This document shows, one piece after another, positions 9,986 to 17,157 of a DNA stretch of 64,000 bases. The stretch's first letter is position 1. Every line of letters starts with the position of its first letter. Source of the stretch: Ignavibacteria bacterium. GTDB taxonomy: Bacteria; Bacteroidota; Ignavibacteria; Ignavibacteriales; SURF-24. The stretch is from the NCBI GenBank assembly GCA_025612375.1, contig JAAXKN010000002.1, forward strand, positions 186,001-250,000. Direction: 5' to 3'. Below the pieces are notes generated by a model that was not told the origin of the DNA, did not search any database, and was given only the letters and a program-made list of their open reading frames with translations. Both the position numbers and the translations under genes were made by a program.

Positions 9986-10009
9986 TGTACAGCTTGTACA
10001 GCGTGTACA
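9986..10009. promoter_or_regulatory. three TGTACA repeats, nine-base period
   Basis: TGTACA at 9986, 9995 and 10004 with constant nine-base spacing, some 80 bases upstream of the 10091 gene. Shares TGTACAGCTTGTACA with the inverted copy at 6625-6639. Probable operator or iteron set. Confidence 0.6.
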
Positions 10010-10090
10010 TGGGTTAGCAGGTATTGACCATTTAAGGCCATGGAAAAGATAATTCTTACCATGGTAAATTTTTTGAGGAGGTAAATAACA

Positions 10091-10305
10091 ATGAAAAAAT
10101 TAGATTTAACACCCAAGCCTTAAACAGCAAAGCTGAACAGGCTTACCTTAAACTTAAAAAACTTTACAACCGCCCGCCAGACTTTCAGTTCGGCAGCATG
10201 GAGAGCAAGGTGTCTCAGTATGCAAGGGCGGAAAAAGAGAGAGTAGAGGAACAAACAAACACTTCTACTCCAGAACTTATACATGATTGGATATACAACA
10301 AATAA
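10091..10305 (+). CDS. small unknown protein with frameshift in A6 tract
   Basis: A strong ribosome site (GAGGAGG) precedes ATG10091, but the zero frame stops after 10 codons. Two codons after the start, within six A (10094-10099), a shift by minus one opens a frame to TAA10303 that encodes a 71-residue, protein-like sequence (KIRFNTQALNSKAEQAYLK ... PELIHDWIYNK). One extra A would make the gene intact. So either the A tract lost a base (mutation or sequencing error) or expression needs polymerase or ribosome slippage on the A run. It directly precedes the 10321 gene, whose ribosome site follows its stop, so they form an operon. No family is recognised. Confidence 0.6.
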
Positions 10306-10320
10306 AAGGAGGTAAAATGA

Positions 10321-10842
10321 ATGGTACTGGCAGAAGCCTATTCGGTCATAATAAGAACACACGCAATAAAAACTAATTTCAAGGGAGGCTATGAAGCTTT
10401 CCTATACAACCTACCCAACAAAACCCACTGCTCGGATAGTGACGAGCTGGATCGTATTGGATTTATGGTATGGGATGACATGATGATCTACGTGAAATCC
10501 CTGGTGGAGAATAATCTTTCGCTCTCAGCCGACTTTACATTATTCCACATGTTAGATGGTCCGATCATAAAAGCAGACTGGCTTGAATGGGCAAGACTAG
10601 CATGGTTTGAAGAGTCTATTGATGAATTCACCTTTGCATGGTTAAGCCCAAATTACGGCGGCGAAGAGGAACTTCTCTTTGCATACCCAAACGACTGGAC
10701 GCCCGAGAAGAGCATCAAAGCGACGGACTACACGCCAGAAGGAGAATTAAGGAAGAGATTCCAACTGCTAAAGAATGATAAAGGATTCTGCACTTACTGG
10801 GATCCATTGTCAGGAAAGGTCAGATATGTCGGACGGTCATAG
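10321..10842 (+). CDS. unknown protein (173 aa)
   Basis: A soluble 173-residue protein with an AAAGGAGGT ribosome site seven bases before ATG10321. A second ATG at 10317 in another frame is closer to that site and gives only 19 codons, so 10321 is preferred. The sequence is acidic and rich in aromatic residues (e.g. IKADWLEWARLAWFEE, FTFAWLSPNYGGEEEL), with no signal peptide or known motif that I recognise. It follows the frameshifted 71-residue gene and is ended by a hairpin at 10849. Function unknown. Confidence 0.7.
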   Translation: MVLAEAYSVIIRTHAIKTNFKGGYEAFLYNLPNKTHCSDSDELDRIGFMVWDDMMIYVKSLVENNLSLSADFTLFHMLDGPIIKADWLEWARLAWFEESIDEFTFAWLSPNYGGEEELLFAYPNDWTPEKSIKATDYTPEGELRKRFQLLKNDKGFCTYWDPLSGKVRYVGRS

Positions 10843-11143
10843 GTAAAAGGCTTTGTCAGAATTTACGCTGGCAAAGCCGAACTTTTCTTTTGCGGGAATT
10901 GTGAAGGGGTACCCGTACCTTCTGTTTGCACCTGAGCAATCAAATGGAATTACATACCCCCTATTTAGCTCCTCCAATTTTTTGGTGCCCTAACATTTTT
11001 GTCTTCTTTTAGCGCTCCAGCAAAAGTTACTGTGGTTTTAGGATTATAAAACCCAAATAGAAAATTTTTTAGGTGATCATAAAATGTCTATATAGAGCTC
11101 AAAAATAATTTAGATTACGGTGAATTCAATTTCAGGGATTATT
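10843..11143. other. gap between convergent genes, possible gene remnant
   Basis: On the minus strand a TTG-initiated frame of 46 codons (10977 down to 10837) reads like real protein (GYVIPFDCSGANRR, YGYPFTIPAKEKFG) and ends overlapping the stop of the 10321 gene. It lacks a good start; it may be the 3' remnant of a lost gene. The rest of the gap is A/T-rich and shows nothing else. Confidence 0.3.
10849..10891 (+). terminator. terminator after the 10321 gene
   Basis: GGCTTTG (10849-10855) pairs with CAAAGCC (10872-10878), followed by a T-rich run (ACTTTTCTTTT). Confidence 0.55.
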
Positions 11144-11827
11144 TCACTCACGAATTATTTTACCTCTGGTGGATGGATCTTTATCTATGTAATCTGTTAA
11201 ATTTTTTAGTAGGGATATTTCATGAGTATCCAAGTTAGGGAAATTTGAAAAATAAAACTTGTAATCGATTAAATCGGTTTTGTACAAATGTTCCATCTTT
11301 CCTAACCAGGAATTGTTACTTTTATCACATTCACCATATGTGAGCTTGAAAGCCTTCTTTAGAACATACTGTATTTGGGTTTCAAGATATTTAGCCACTT
11401 CTTTAGTCTTAAAGTTTTCATTATTCTCTACAGGGCACACCCAAAGCTCTACCTTTGATAGAAAGTCATTTATTTCCTTTCTTTCCCAGTCCCCGAAGGT
11501 ATGAGGGTAGGCGGGAGAATATAACTGTCTTTGATGGACTAATGCAAAAAAATCACTTCCAAGTTTTTTATAGTATGTATATGGGTCCTCAGTTTCAACT
11601 AGTCTGAAAAAAGATCCTAATCCAAAGTAAGCATTCCCCACATGCTGTGCGGTCCTACCTCTGAAGCCTAAACCTGAACATGCTGTCCCTACATAAATGA
11701 TCCTGTTTGGGTTCCCTATGTAAATCCATAAATAAACCCCAAATTTGTTAAACAATGGATCTGATGTTATGGGATTATTAAGAGTGCCAAGAGGGTGCCA
11801 GGCAAGGTTAAAATTATGAATTGACAT
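11144..11827 (-). CDS. GIY-YIG nuclease domain protein
   Basis: A 227-residue protein. The GIY-YIG core is visible as GVYLW (from residue 30), IIYVGTA (43-49), an arginine block FRGR (55-58) and QH (61-62), with a later conserved Glu in KYLETQ (about 149) that can serve as the metal ligand. This family cuts DNA with one metal ion and includes homing, repair and some restriction enzymes. The C-terminal 60 residues are unmatched. It is transcribed alone, leftwards, at the edge of the cargo region, and no methyltransferase partner is nearby. A restriction or defence role is inference. Confidence 0.7.
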   Translation of the reverse strand: MSIHNFNLAWHPLGTLNNPITSDPLFNKFGVYLWIYIGNPNRIIYVGTACSGLGFRGRTAQHVGNAYFGLGSFFRLVETEDPYTYYKKLGSDFFALVHQRQLYSPAYPHTFGDWERKEINDFLSKVELWVCPVENNENFKTKEVAKYLETQIQYVLKKAFKLTYGECDKSNNSWLGKMEHLYKTDLIDYKFYFSNFPNLDTHEISLLKNLTDYIDKDPSTRGKIIRE

Positions 11828-11931
11828 AGAAACTCCTTGTAACTAAAAGATAAAACGTGAGAGGAAGATATTATTTTAAGGATATTAAAGCAAGAATACT
11901 GCGTTTATTTATGTTTAACACTCATTGCTGG

Positions 11932-12453
11932 TTATAGCTCTTTATTGTATGCAGCTCTTATCAGGTCATACATGCAGGCATCAGGAATAATCTTCTCATG
12001 GGTTTTTCTGTTAATCACCGCCGAATAGGTGTGATAACCTAACTCGGGGGATAGTGAGCCTAACCAGAAATTCCCTATGCGTGTGCGGCAGGAATGTTGT
12101 TCGGCGTACCAGTCCTGAATCTTATACTTCTGGAGCAGATAAGTGATGACCGCCGCCTGCAAAGATCCATACCCTAGGCAGTTTACATTTCTGGTCTGCC
12201 AGGCAAGGTTCGGATTGCGCACTGAAGAAGAGTATCGGTAGCTTAGATGCTCCGATACAATCTGGTTGGAGAAGTCACAAATGTCTTCAATGCCAGCAAG
12301 CTGTTTCCCGTGGGCCTCCTTTTCGATCCAGGCTATGACCTCGGGGCTTATTTGTTGTGCAGGGTAGGTTTTGGTGTGCTGGTAGTTTACTTGGCTTAAA
12401 ATGAGCCAAATGCCAGGCGGCAAGAGAAGTAAGAGCAGAAAAAGCCTCTTCAT
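11932..12453 (-). CDS. exported transglutaminase-like cysteine protein
   Basis: A 173-residue protein with an N-terminal hydrophobic segment (residues 3-20) acting as signal peptide or membrane anchor. The mature part carries a papain/transglutaminase-type triad: Cys92 in NVNCLGYGS, His141 in GYHTYSAVI and Asp158 in IPDAC. AAAAGGAGGAT precedes the start. Similar small transglutaminase-like proteins cut or cross-link peptides or act as inactive scaffolds; the substrate is not evident. It lies with other small leftward genes of the element, which gives no functional hint. Confidence 0.65.
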   Translation of the reverse strand: MKRLFLLLLLLPPGIWLILSQVNYQHTKTYPAQQISPEVIAWIEKEAHGKQLAGIEDICDFSNQIVSEHLSYRYSSSVRNPNLAWQTRNVNCLGYGSLQAAVITYLLQKYKIQDWYAEQHSCRTRIGNFWLGSLSPELGYHTYSAVINRKTHEKIIPDACMYDLIRAAYNKEL

Positions 12454-12511
12454 AAATCCTCCTTTTATAATTATAATAAAAAAGAGCAGGAACTATCCTG
12501 CCCTAAAGTCA

Positions 12512-12946
12512 TCATCTGGACTCAACCAATTTGCCCTGCCAGGACTTTGGCTCCTCGATAATACGATCCAAGAGTCCGTCATAAATGAAGCTTTCTATAC
12601 TGTGAAGTGTATCATTTTGCTGGGGACCAAATATGGCAATGCAGGGGCTGTTCAGGTGATAAGCATTGCTTTTAACACCAGTGCCTTTGGACCCATACGC
12701 CCAACAAATGTCATATTGTGAGACATCGAGTGCCCTTTGATATATTTCTTGGACTCTCCTGGTAATGCGGTTTACCTTAGGTCCGCCAATTGAGATGATG
12801 AAATATCCGTTTGACCTGTAGCTTCTAATAAACTCCTCGTCTGTTATGACAGAAGCTTCAATGTTTCTTTGTCTTAAGCTGTTGCATACAAGTTCAGCTG
12901 CATCCACATCACAATCCATATGTCCGTGAACGATTAAAAAGTGCAT
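12512..12946 (-). CDS. unknown cytoplasmic protein (144 aa)
   Basis: A 144-residue protein with a clear GGAGGT ribosome site. It begins MHFLIVHGHMDCDVDAAELV and alternates strands and helices (YFIISIGGPKVNRIT), the look of a Rossmann-like alpha/beta fold. A CxxxxAAELV and a GGP-x-V-N motif are visible. I do not recognise the family. It lies 58 bases upstream of the exported transglutaminase-like gene on the same strand and may share its transcript. Confidence 0.7.
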   Translation of the reverse strand: MHFLIVHGHMDCDVDAAELVCNSLRQRNIEASVITDEEFIRSYRSNGYFIISIGGPKVNRITRRVQEIYQRALDVSQYDICWAYGSKGTGVKSNAYHLNSPCIAIFGPQQNDTLHSIESFIYDGLLDRIIEEPKSWQGKLVESR

Positions 12947-12971
12947 GTTAAACCTCCAGTCTTTTTATTTA

Positions 12972-13133
12972 TTATTTCCAGATAGAATCGCTATCAGTAT
13001 CTCGATTACGATAGTAGTCATCGGGCGGATTATATTCCTGCAATCTATTCTCATTTTTAGATTTCCTTTCTTCCAGTTCATTTTCTACGACGGTCAGGAC
13101 CGCCTTAATAATTCTTATAACTACGAGTGCCAT
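12972..13133 (-). CDS. small unknown protein (53 aa)
   Basis: A frame starting at ATG13133 (MALVVIRIIKAVLTVVENEL) with a hydrophobic helix followed by a highly charged tail ending in DDYYRNRDTDSDSIWK. The frame is open further upstream, but that would overlap the 13105-13284 gene by more than 100 bases, so the inner ATG is preferred; the overlap is then 29 bases. Function unknown. Confidence 0.4.
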   Translation of the reverse strand: MALVVIRIIKAVLTVVENELEERKSKNENRLQEYNPPDDYYRNRDTDSDSIWK

Positions 13134-13284
13134 TTTCACTTCTACTTCCTCTAAGCTTTCCCAGGTATCCTTTGGCGGCCTCATAGGTTGAAGCTGCAAG
13201 GGGTTTACCTGCTTCAATGATACACTCACCTAATTTGCGTAAAGTCTGTTTTAAGACCTTCGGCATTGGCTGATAAATACACAT
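13105..13284 (-). CDS. small unknown protein (59 aa)
   Basis: A frame read from ATG13284 (MCIYQPMPKVLKQTLRKLGE) chosen over ATG13290 because AAAGGA is six bases away. The product is basic and helical. It overlaps the start of the 53-residue gene. No family is recognised; the two overlapping frames may be a coupled pair. Confidence 0.4.
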   Translation of the reverse strand: MCIYQPMPKVLKQTLRKLGECIIEAGKPLAASTYEAAKGYLGKLRGSRSENGTRSYKNY

Positions 13285-13397
13285 ATACATTCCTTTCTAA
13301 AACCTTAATAAATCCGTTAACTAAATACCAGTATATACAATCAGTCCAGGCGGAAATCTTCTGTCCACTCCTGAACAAGATTCTTATACCAAATCTG

Positions 13398-13434
13398 GGG
13401 TAAAGGAAAGGCGTGTGGGCCTTATCCTTTACCC
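13398..13434 (-). terminator. long hairpin after the small helical gene
   Basis: GGGTAAAGGA (13398-13407) pairs with TCCTTTACCC (13425-13434) and an inner AAGGC/GCCTT extends the stem to about 15 base pairs with one bulge. There is no T run, so termination would be weak or factor-dependent. Confidence 0.5.
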
Positions 13435-13441
13435 AGTATTA

Positions 13442-13594
13442 TTACTTGGGACCGCCCTTCGATTTATCCTCTTCTCTCTGGATATACTGTTCTATTGCCT
13501 CCTGGACTAATTCTGTAATGGGTTTTTTCTTCGTCTGTTTTAGCTGGTACAATTTTTTAAGCAATTTTTCATTTGATATTTTGGGTGAATACAT
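13442..13594 (-). CDS. small ribbon-helix-helix-like protein (50 aa)
   Basis: AAGGAGGAGTAAT precedes ATG13594, one of the strongest ribosome sites in the element. The 50-residue product (MYSPKISNEKLLKKLYQLKQ, then TKKKPITELVQEAIEQYIQR) has a short strand-like segment followed by two helices with hydrophobic spacing as in CopG/Arc regulators. The family call is by pattern. It starts right at the end of the receiver-like gene (13596), so the two are co-translated. Confidence 0.6.
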   Translation of the reverse strand: MYSPKISNEKLLKKLYQLKQTKKKPITELVQEAIEQYIQREEDKSKGGPK

Positions 13595-13595
13595 A

Positions 13596-13979
13596 TTACT
13601 CCTCCTTACATGATTTTAGAAACTGGTGCGCTGCATCAAACATTCCTGGTATTCCCTCCAGACCAAATGGACGTATAAGGAAGAGTATGCTGCCCGATGC
13701 CTTTTTGAGTATGCTATTAAACCCAACTGCCTCACATAGTATTATGGTTGGGATGGACCTGATATAAGGGAATATTTCAAATCCAGCTTGCATGACAATG
13801 CCGTCTCCGACCATCAAAAGTGAAACCTGCTCGGATTTAATTATCTCAAGAGCTTCAGTAGCTGAGTTGCAGAATATTAAATTAAAAGGCAGTGCCTGGA
13901 AAGAAGTTATTTCTTTTAACATCGTATTATTTGCTATGCTGTCGAGTATAAGAATGTTAGAACCCAAGTTATTCTCCAT
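13596..13979 (-). CDS. degenerate response-regulator receiver-like protein
   Basis: A 127-residue protein with the secondary-structure rhythm of a CheY receiver: ILILDS at the first strand, ATEALEII in helix 2, VSLLMVGDG at the third strand, and IRPFG where the conserved Lys-Pro normally sits. The usual acidic pair is reduced to one Asp, the phospho-site position is shifted, and Lys is replaced by Arg, so it is probably a pseudo-receiver working without phosphorylation. No output domain is fused. The next gene on the strand is the ribbon-helix-helix protein, which could be its DNA-binding partner. Confidence 0.5.
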   Translation of the reverse strand: MENNLGSNILILDSIANNTMLKEITSFQALPFNLIFCNSATEALEIIKSEQVSLLMVGDGIVMQAGFEIFPYIRSIPTIILCEAVGFNSILKKASGSILFLIRPFGLEGIPGMFDAAHQFLKSCKEE

Positions 13980-14096
13980 TGTTTGTTTACTAATTCTCTT
14001 ATACCGAATACATTAGAGGATTTTACTAATGAGAGCAAATAAGTTTATGTTTTTTATAATAAAATATCTAATTTGGGTTCAAAAAGGAGAGGAAGC

Positions 14097-15191
14097 ATGG
14101 CGACGTTTCATATTTTACCTGGCCAGACTTTAATTGATGACTCCTGGCTTAACAGGATGAATGATTTTGAGCGGACAGAAACTATTAAACAGTGTGAATT
14201 CAAGGAAAAGCATTTTGGACAAGTCTCGTACGGCAAATTTATTAAGAAGCCAGAGCATTTTTATCCACATATATTGCCCGATGGATATGAAGATAAAGTT
14301 TATTATGGAAAATATGAGGAAATTGAGAACTATTTTAAGACAAATAACATTGAATTTCACAGCGAGTCTCTGAACCTTAGGAGTTCCCAGGTTTGCTGCA
14401 TTAACTTTCTGTTTCCATTATTCCTTGATCATAATTTAGCCACCAAGTCCCTTTCTAATCTATCCCAAAGTCATAAGAATATATTTACAAATATTAAAAA
14501 TGTATCAAGAGTTGAATTTGAGTATACAGGAGACAATAATGAATATAAGATTCTTGGAGAATCAGACAATGGCAAGAGAGGACAGAACAGGACAAGTATC
14601 GATGTCGCCATATTTTGGACGGATGACGCGAAAAATCATCTGACATTAATTGAATGGAAATATACCGAGAAGAATTTTGGAGGTTGTAGAGCCTGCGCCG
14701 ACGCTAAAAAGAAGGGAAATTACGCCTGCCTCAAAGTTGACGTATTAAGTAATCCCAGTAATAATTGTTTATTAGTAGGTAATCCTCCTTTAAGAAATCG
14801 TACTTACTGGCAAATTATGGACAAAGCTGGAATTGATCTTAATAAGTTAGTATCTGATAATGGCTGCCCGTTTCAGGGACCATTTTATCAGCTGATGCGG
14901 CAGTATCTTCTGGCTTATGCGATAAAACAAAGCAACCCAACACTGGAAATTGATTTAATCTCGATCGGATTTAAGAATAATATAAGTTTGCATAAAGTTC
15001 CAGATCATTTATTAGAATTACAGCAGATAGTAGGCAAGAAGACAGACATAATCAATTTATGGAACAATTGTTTAAGTAATGTTGCTCCACTTCAACATAT
15101 CTATGTAGAGGATCTTACTAAAGCTATCGAACAAACTAAAGCTTTTGATGATGATTGGAGAAAATATATTGCCGCAAGATATTCCCTTTGA
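14097..15191 (+). CDS. PD-(D/E)XK nuclease (PGN_0703-like)
   Basis: A 364-residue protein. ATG14097 is chosen because AAGGAGAGGA lies just before it; the frame opens at TTG14073 but that part includes the ribosome site. Asp169 (SIDVAIFW) and Glu186-x-Lys188 (LIEWKYT) form the PD-(D/E)XK active site. An upstream RSSQVCCINFLFPL segment is like that seen in PGN_0703-type restriction nucleases. Three cysteines (about 197, 200, 211; CRACADAKKKGNYAC) may bind metal or an iron-sulfur cluster. It is a lone gene, divergent from the receiver gene. A role against foreign DNA is likely by family but not shown. Confidence 0.75.
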   Translation: MATFHILPGQTLIDDSWLNRMNDFERTETIKQCEFKEKHFGQVSYGKFIKKPEHFYPHILPDGYEDKVYYGKYEEIENYFKTNNIEFHSESLNLRSSQVCCINFLFPLFLDHNLATKSLSNLSQSHKNIFTNIKNVSRVEFEYTGDNNEYKILGESDNGKRGQNRTSIDVAIFWTDDAKNHLTLIEWKYTEKNFGGCRACADAKKKGNYACLKVDVLSNPSNNCLLVGNPPLRNRTYWQIMDKAGIDLNKLVSDNGCPFQGPFYQLMRQYLLAYAIKQSNPTLEIDLISIGFKNNISLHKVPDHLLELQQIVGKKTDIINLWNNCLSNVAPLQHIYVEDLTKAIEQTKAFDDDWRKYIAARYSL

Positions 15192-15301
15192 AAGGAGAAT
15201 AATGTAGTCATATTTATGATATTTGCATTAAAAAGGAAATGTAAAAGAATACAGAATGATTTCCTAATCGGAAACATACTATAATCTACTGTTCAATAAA
15301 C

Positions 15302-15331
15302 AAGGCAGGTTGGTAAATTTCCACCTGCCTT
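15302..15331. terminator. hairpin between convergent genes
   Basis: AAGGCAGGT and ACCTGCCTT form a nine-base perfect stem with a 12-base loop, between the nuclease gene and the Schlafen-like gene that converge here. T content after the stem is low. Confidence 0.5.
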
Positions 15332-15356
15332 AACAACTTAAATTATTTCATAGAAG

Positions 15357-16346
15357 TCATGCCGTTTCTTTTTTAGTCCGCCTTTCATTGCGAAATTCTT
15401 TTCTTAGTATTTTTAGAATGTGGGGCTTTCTCTTTAATAAATTTTGTATACGACTCAAAAATTCTTCCGTATACTTATGGAGACAAGATTTTTTACCAGC
15501 TTTAATTTTAGTATGGTATTTGGGGTTTCCTTTTACTTTATATTTCCAAATAATCGCTTGAAAATCATACTGATTGATTTTGCATTTTTCTTGAATGTCA
15601 TTTGAGCTATATGGATATGCTTTATCTGGGGGAAATATTGTCTCAGTATTAACCAGGCCTGATATTTCACCCATTAATGTTAAGGTAGGAGCCCCACCTT
15701 TTTCAATAAAATGGCCCTCCTTGACAAATTTTATTTTACTTAATAACTCTTCTGAAAGGAGTATTTTTTTGTTGTCAGTTAAAATCTCACCATTATAAGT
15801 GTCTAAAAGATTAATATTCTGTGGCCCTATCCTTGCAATTCTTTCAATATGCTGCATCCATAACAGCCGTTCCTTTTCTCTTTCTTTGGCTAAAATATTT
15901 ATTAATTCGGGGTACTGGATTTCTCTTGTTTGTCCGCGGTAGCGATAGTAAATTGCACTTTCACGTAAAGTATTATCGCCATTTTTCTTACATACAACAG
16001 GCTTGGTAGCAGCTTCCTCAACGGACAGACTTCCAAACTTCTTCCCCTGAAATTCCACAGTATTCATTTCCCATTCAAGTGAAGGTGAAAAGTATTCAAG
16101 TAACAAAGCGCTTATTTTGGCTGGGTCACAGGTTACAAATTTATCATTGGTCATACCAACAGGAATTCGGGGCTTATCTTTTATTCCGAAGATGATTCTC
16201 CCACCATGATTATTTGCCATTCCGACTAATGAGCGAAGGTATTCAAGTAGGTTATTCCCAAGATGAAAATTTTCCTTGAACTCCAAATCATCAGATTCCC
16301 TTCTTTTGATATAACCCTTTTCATTTGTTTCTAATCTTAGGGGCAT
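15357..16346 (-). CDS. Schlafen-like AlbA_2 protein
   Basis: A 329-residue protein. Residues about 15-150 form an AlbA_2 (Schlafen core) domain: ESDDLEFKENF (17-27), MANNHGGRIIFGI (43-55), and a YYRYRGQTR segment. The C-terminal half contains a helical region and a basic tail (KRKPHILKILRKEFRNERR). Bacterial proteins of this group are often found in defence islands, and eukaryotic Schlafens cut RNA; catalytic activity here is not evident from the sequence alone. It is the first of a leftward block of cargo genes (16379-23218), followed by a convergent nuclease. Confidence 0.7.
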   Translation of the reverse strand: MPLRLETNEKGYIKRRESDDLEFKENFHLGNNLLEYLRSLVGMANNHGGRIIFGIKDKPRIPVGMTNDKFVTCDPAKISALLLEYFSPSLEWEMNTVEFQGKKFGSLSVEEAATKPVVCKKNGDNTLRESAIYYRYRGQTREIQYPELINILAKEREKERLLWMQHIERIARIGPQNINLLDTYNGEILTDNKKILLSEELLSKIKFVKEGHFIEKGGAPTLTLMGEISGLVNTETIFPPDKAYPYSSNDIQEKCKINQYDFQAIIWKYKVKGNPKYHTKIKAGKKSCLHKYTEEFLSRIQNLLKRKPHILKILRKEFRNERRTKKETA

Positions 16347-16378
16347 ATTATTTTATTAAATTATTGGATAAACGATTA

Positions 16379-16633
16379 TTAAAGTTCATTTTCTTTTCCA
16401 GCATTATAAACCATGCAGAGAGAGGATATTAACTCAATAAATCTTTCAGACGATGCAATTGGTAATTCAGCACCAAGATGCAAAGAATTATCCTCGTTAT
16501 TTCTTTTTGCCTGAATACGTATGACATCACATCCAGCCCAGTCCCGATTGGGTGCTCTATCTTGAGATGGAATATAAGTAACTCTTATGTTATCAACCTC
16601 TAAATAAAAATGGTTTTTACTGTCTCGGTCCAT
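16379..16633 (-). CDS. small unknown protein (84 aa)
   Basis: ATG16633 follows a CTGGAG ribosome site. The 84-residue product (MDRDSKNHFYLEVDNIRVTY ...) is predicted to be mainly beta strands followed by one helix (SSERFIELISSLCMVYN). No signal or motif is recognised. The frame is open 16 codons further upstream without a ribosome site. It precedes the Schlafen-like gene by 32 bases on the same strand, so it is probably co-transcribed and could be its partner. Confidence 0.6.
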   Translation of the reverse strand: MDRDSKNHFYLEVDNIRVTYIPSQDRAPNRDWAGCDVIRIQAKRNNEDNSLHLGAELPIASSERFIELISSLCMVYNAGKENEL

Positions 16634-16782
16634 GCTATTCTCCAGTAGAACGAGGAGGATGATCTGTTGTTTAATTTGCAAAATGCTATTGTTTAGAAAA
16701 ACTCTTATTCATCCAACATAATTGTAAGTACAAGAAGACTTTTGATATAAGGGAAAATCAATTTAATTAAAAAATTACTCCT

Positions 16783-17157
16783 TTATAAAAAAATTATTGC
16801 CAGAATTATGATTACAATAATTCCGATAACTGTTACTATGGGGATTATAAATTTTGTATCTCCACCTCTCACCTTAATTTCAATTTTCCCTGAGCCAGTT
16901 TCAACAGTTTGAGAATGAGTATAATACCTGTTTGTTGCCGTCAGCCCCTCTAAATTATCTTGGCCGATTTTCAAGTCGTGCTCAGCAACACGACTTTTAA
17001 TTACTTTTTCATTCTTTATTCTTTCCAAGTCAACATTATTTTGAAAATGCTTCTCAATGATTTTATCTTGTTTCTCTTTATCAAGCTTTCCAATTAATGA
17101 ATCAAGTGATGAAGGGATTTCATCAATTCGCTTTAATTTGTTCTTGTTTTCTTCCAT
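16783..17157 (-). CDS. tail-anchored membrane protein, second of pair
   Basis: A 124-residue protein whose first 100 residues are hydrophilic and partly coiled (DSLIGKLDKEKQDKIIEKH), ending in a single hydrophobic segment (about 103-124, FIIPIVTVIGIIVIIILAII) with no residues after it, the design of a C-tail-anchored protein. A MEENKNKLKRIDE start overlaps the upstream 389-residue membrane gene by 35 bases, so translation of the two is coupled. Function is unknown; the coupling implies both act in one membrane complex. Confidence 0.7.
   Translation of the reverse strand: MEENKNKLKRIDEIPSSLDSLIGKLDKEKQDKIIEKHFQNNVDLERIKNEKVIKSRVAEHDLKIGQDNLEGLTATNRYYTHSQTVETGSGKIEIKVRGGDTKFIIPIVTVIGIIVIIILAIIFL

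Noticed and set aside
10317-10376. 19-codon frame MNGTGRSLFGHNKNTRNKN from ATG10317
   Set aside because: Its distance to the ribosome site is too short, and the overlapping 173-residue frame from 10321 has ideal spacing and clear protein character.
12401-12721. 106-codon plus-strand frame
   Set aside because: It is the antisense shadow of the well-supported leftward genes at 11932 and 12512.
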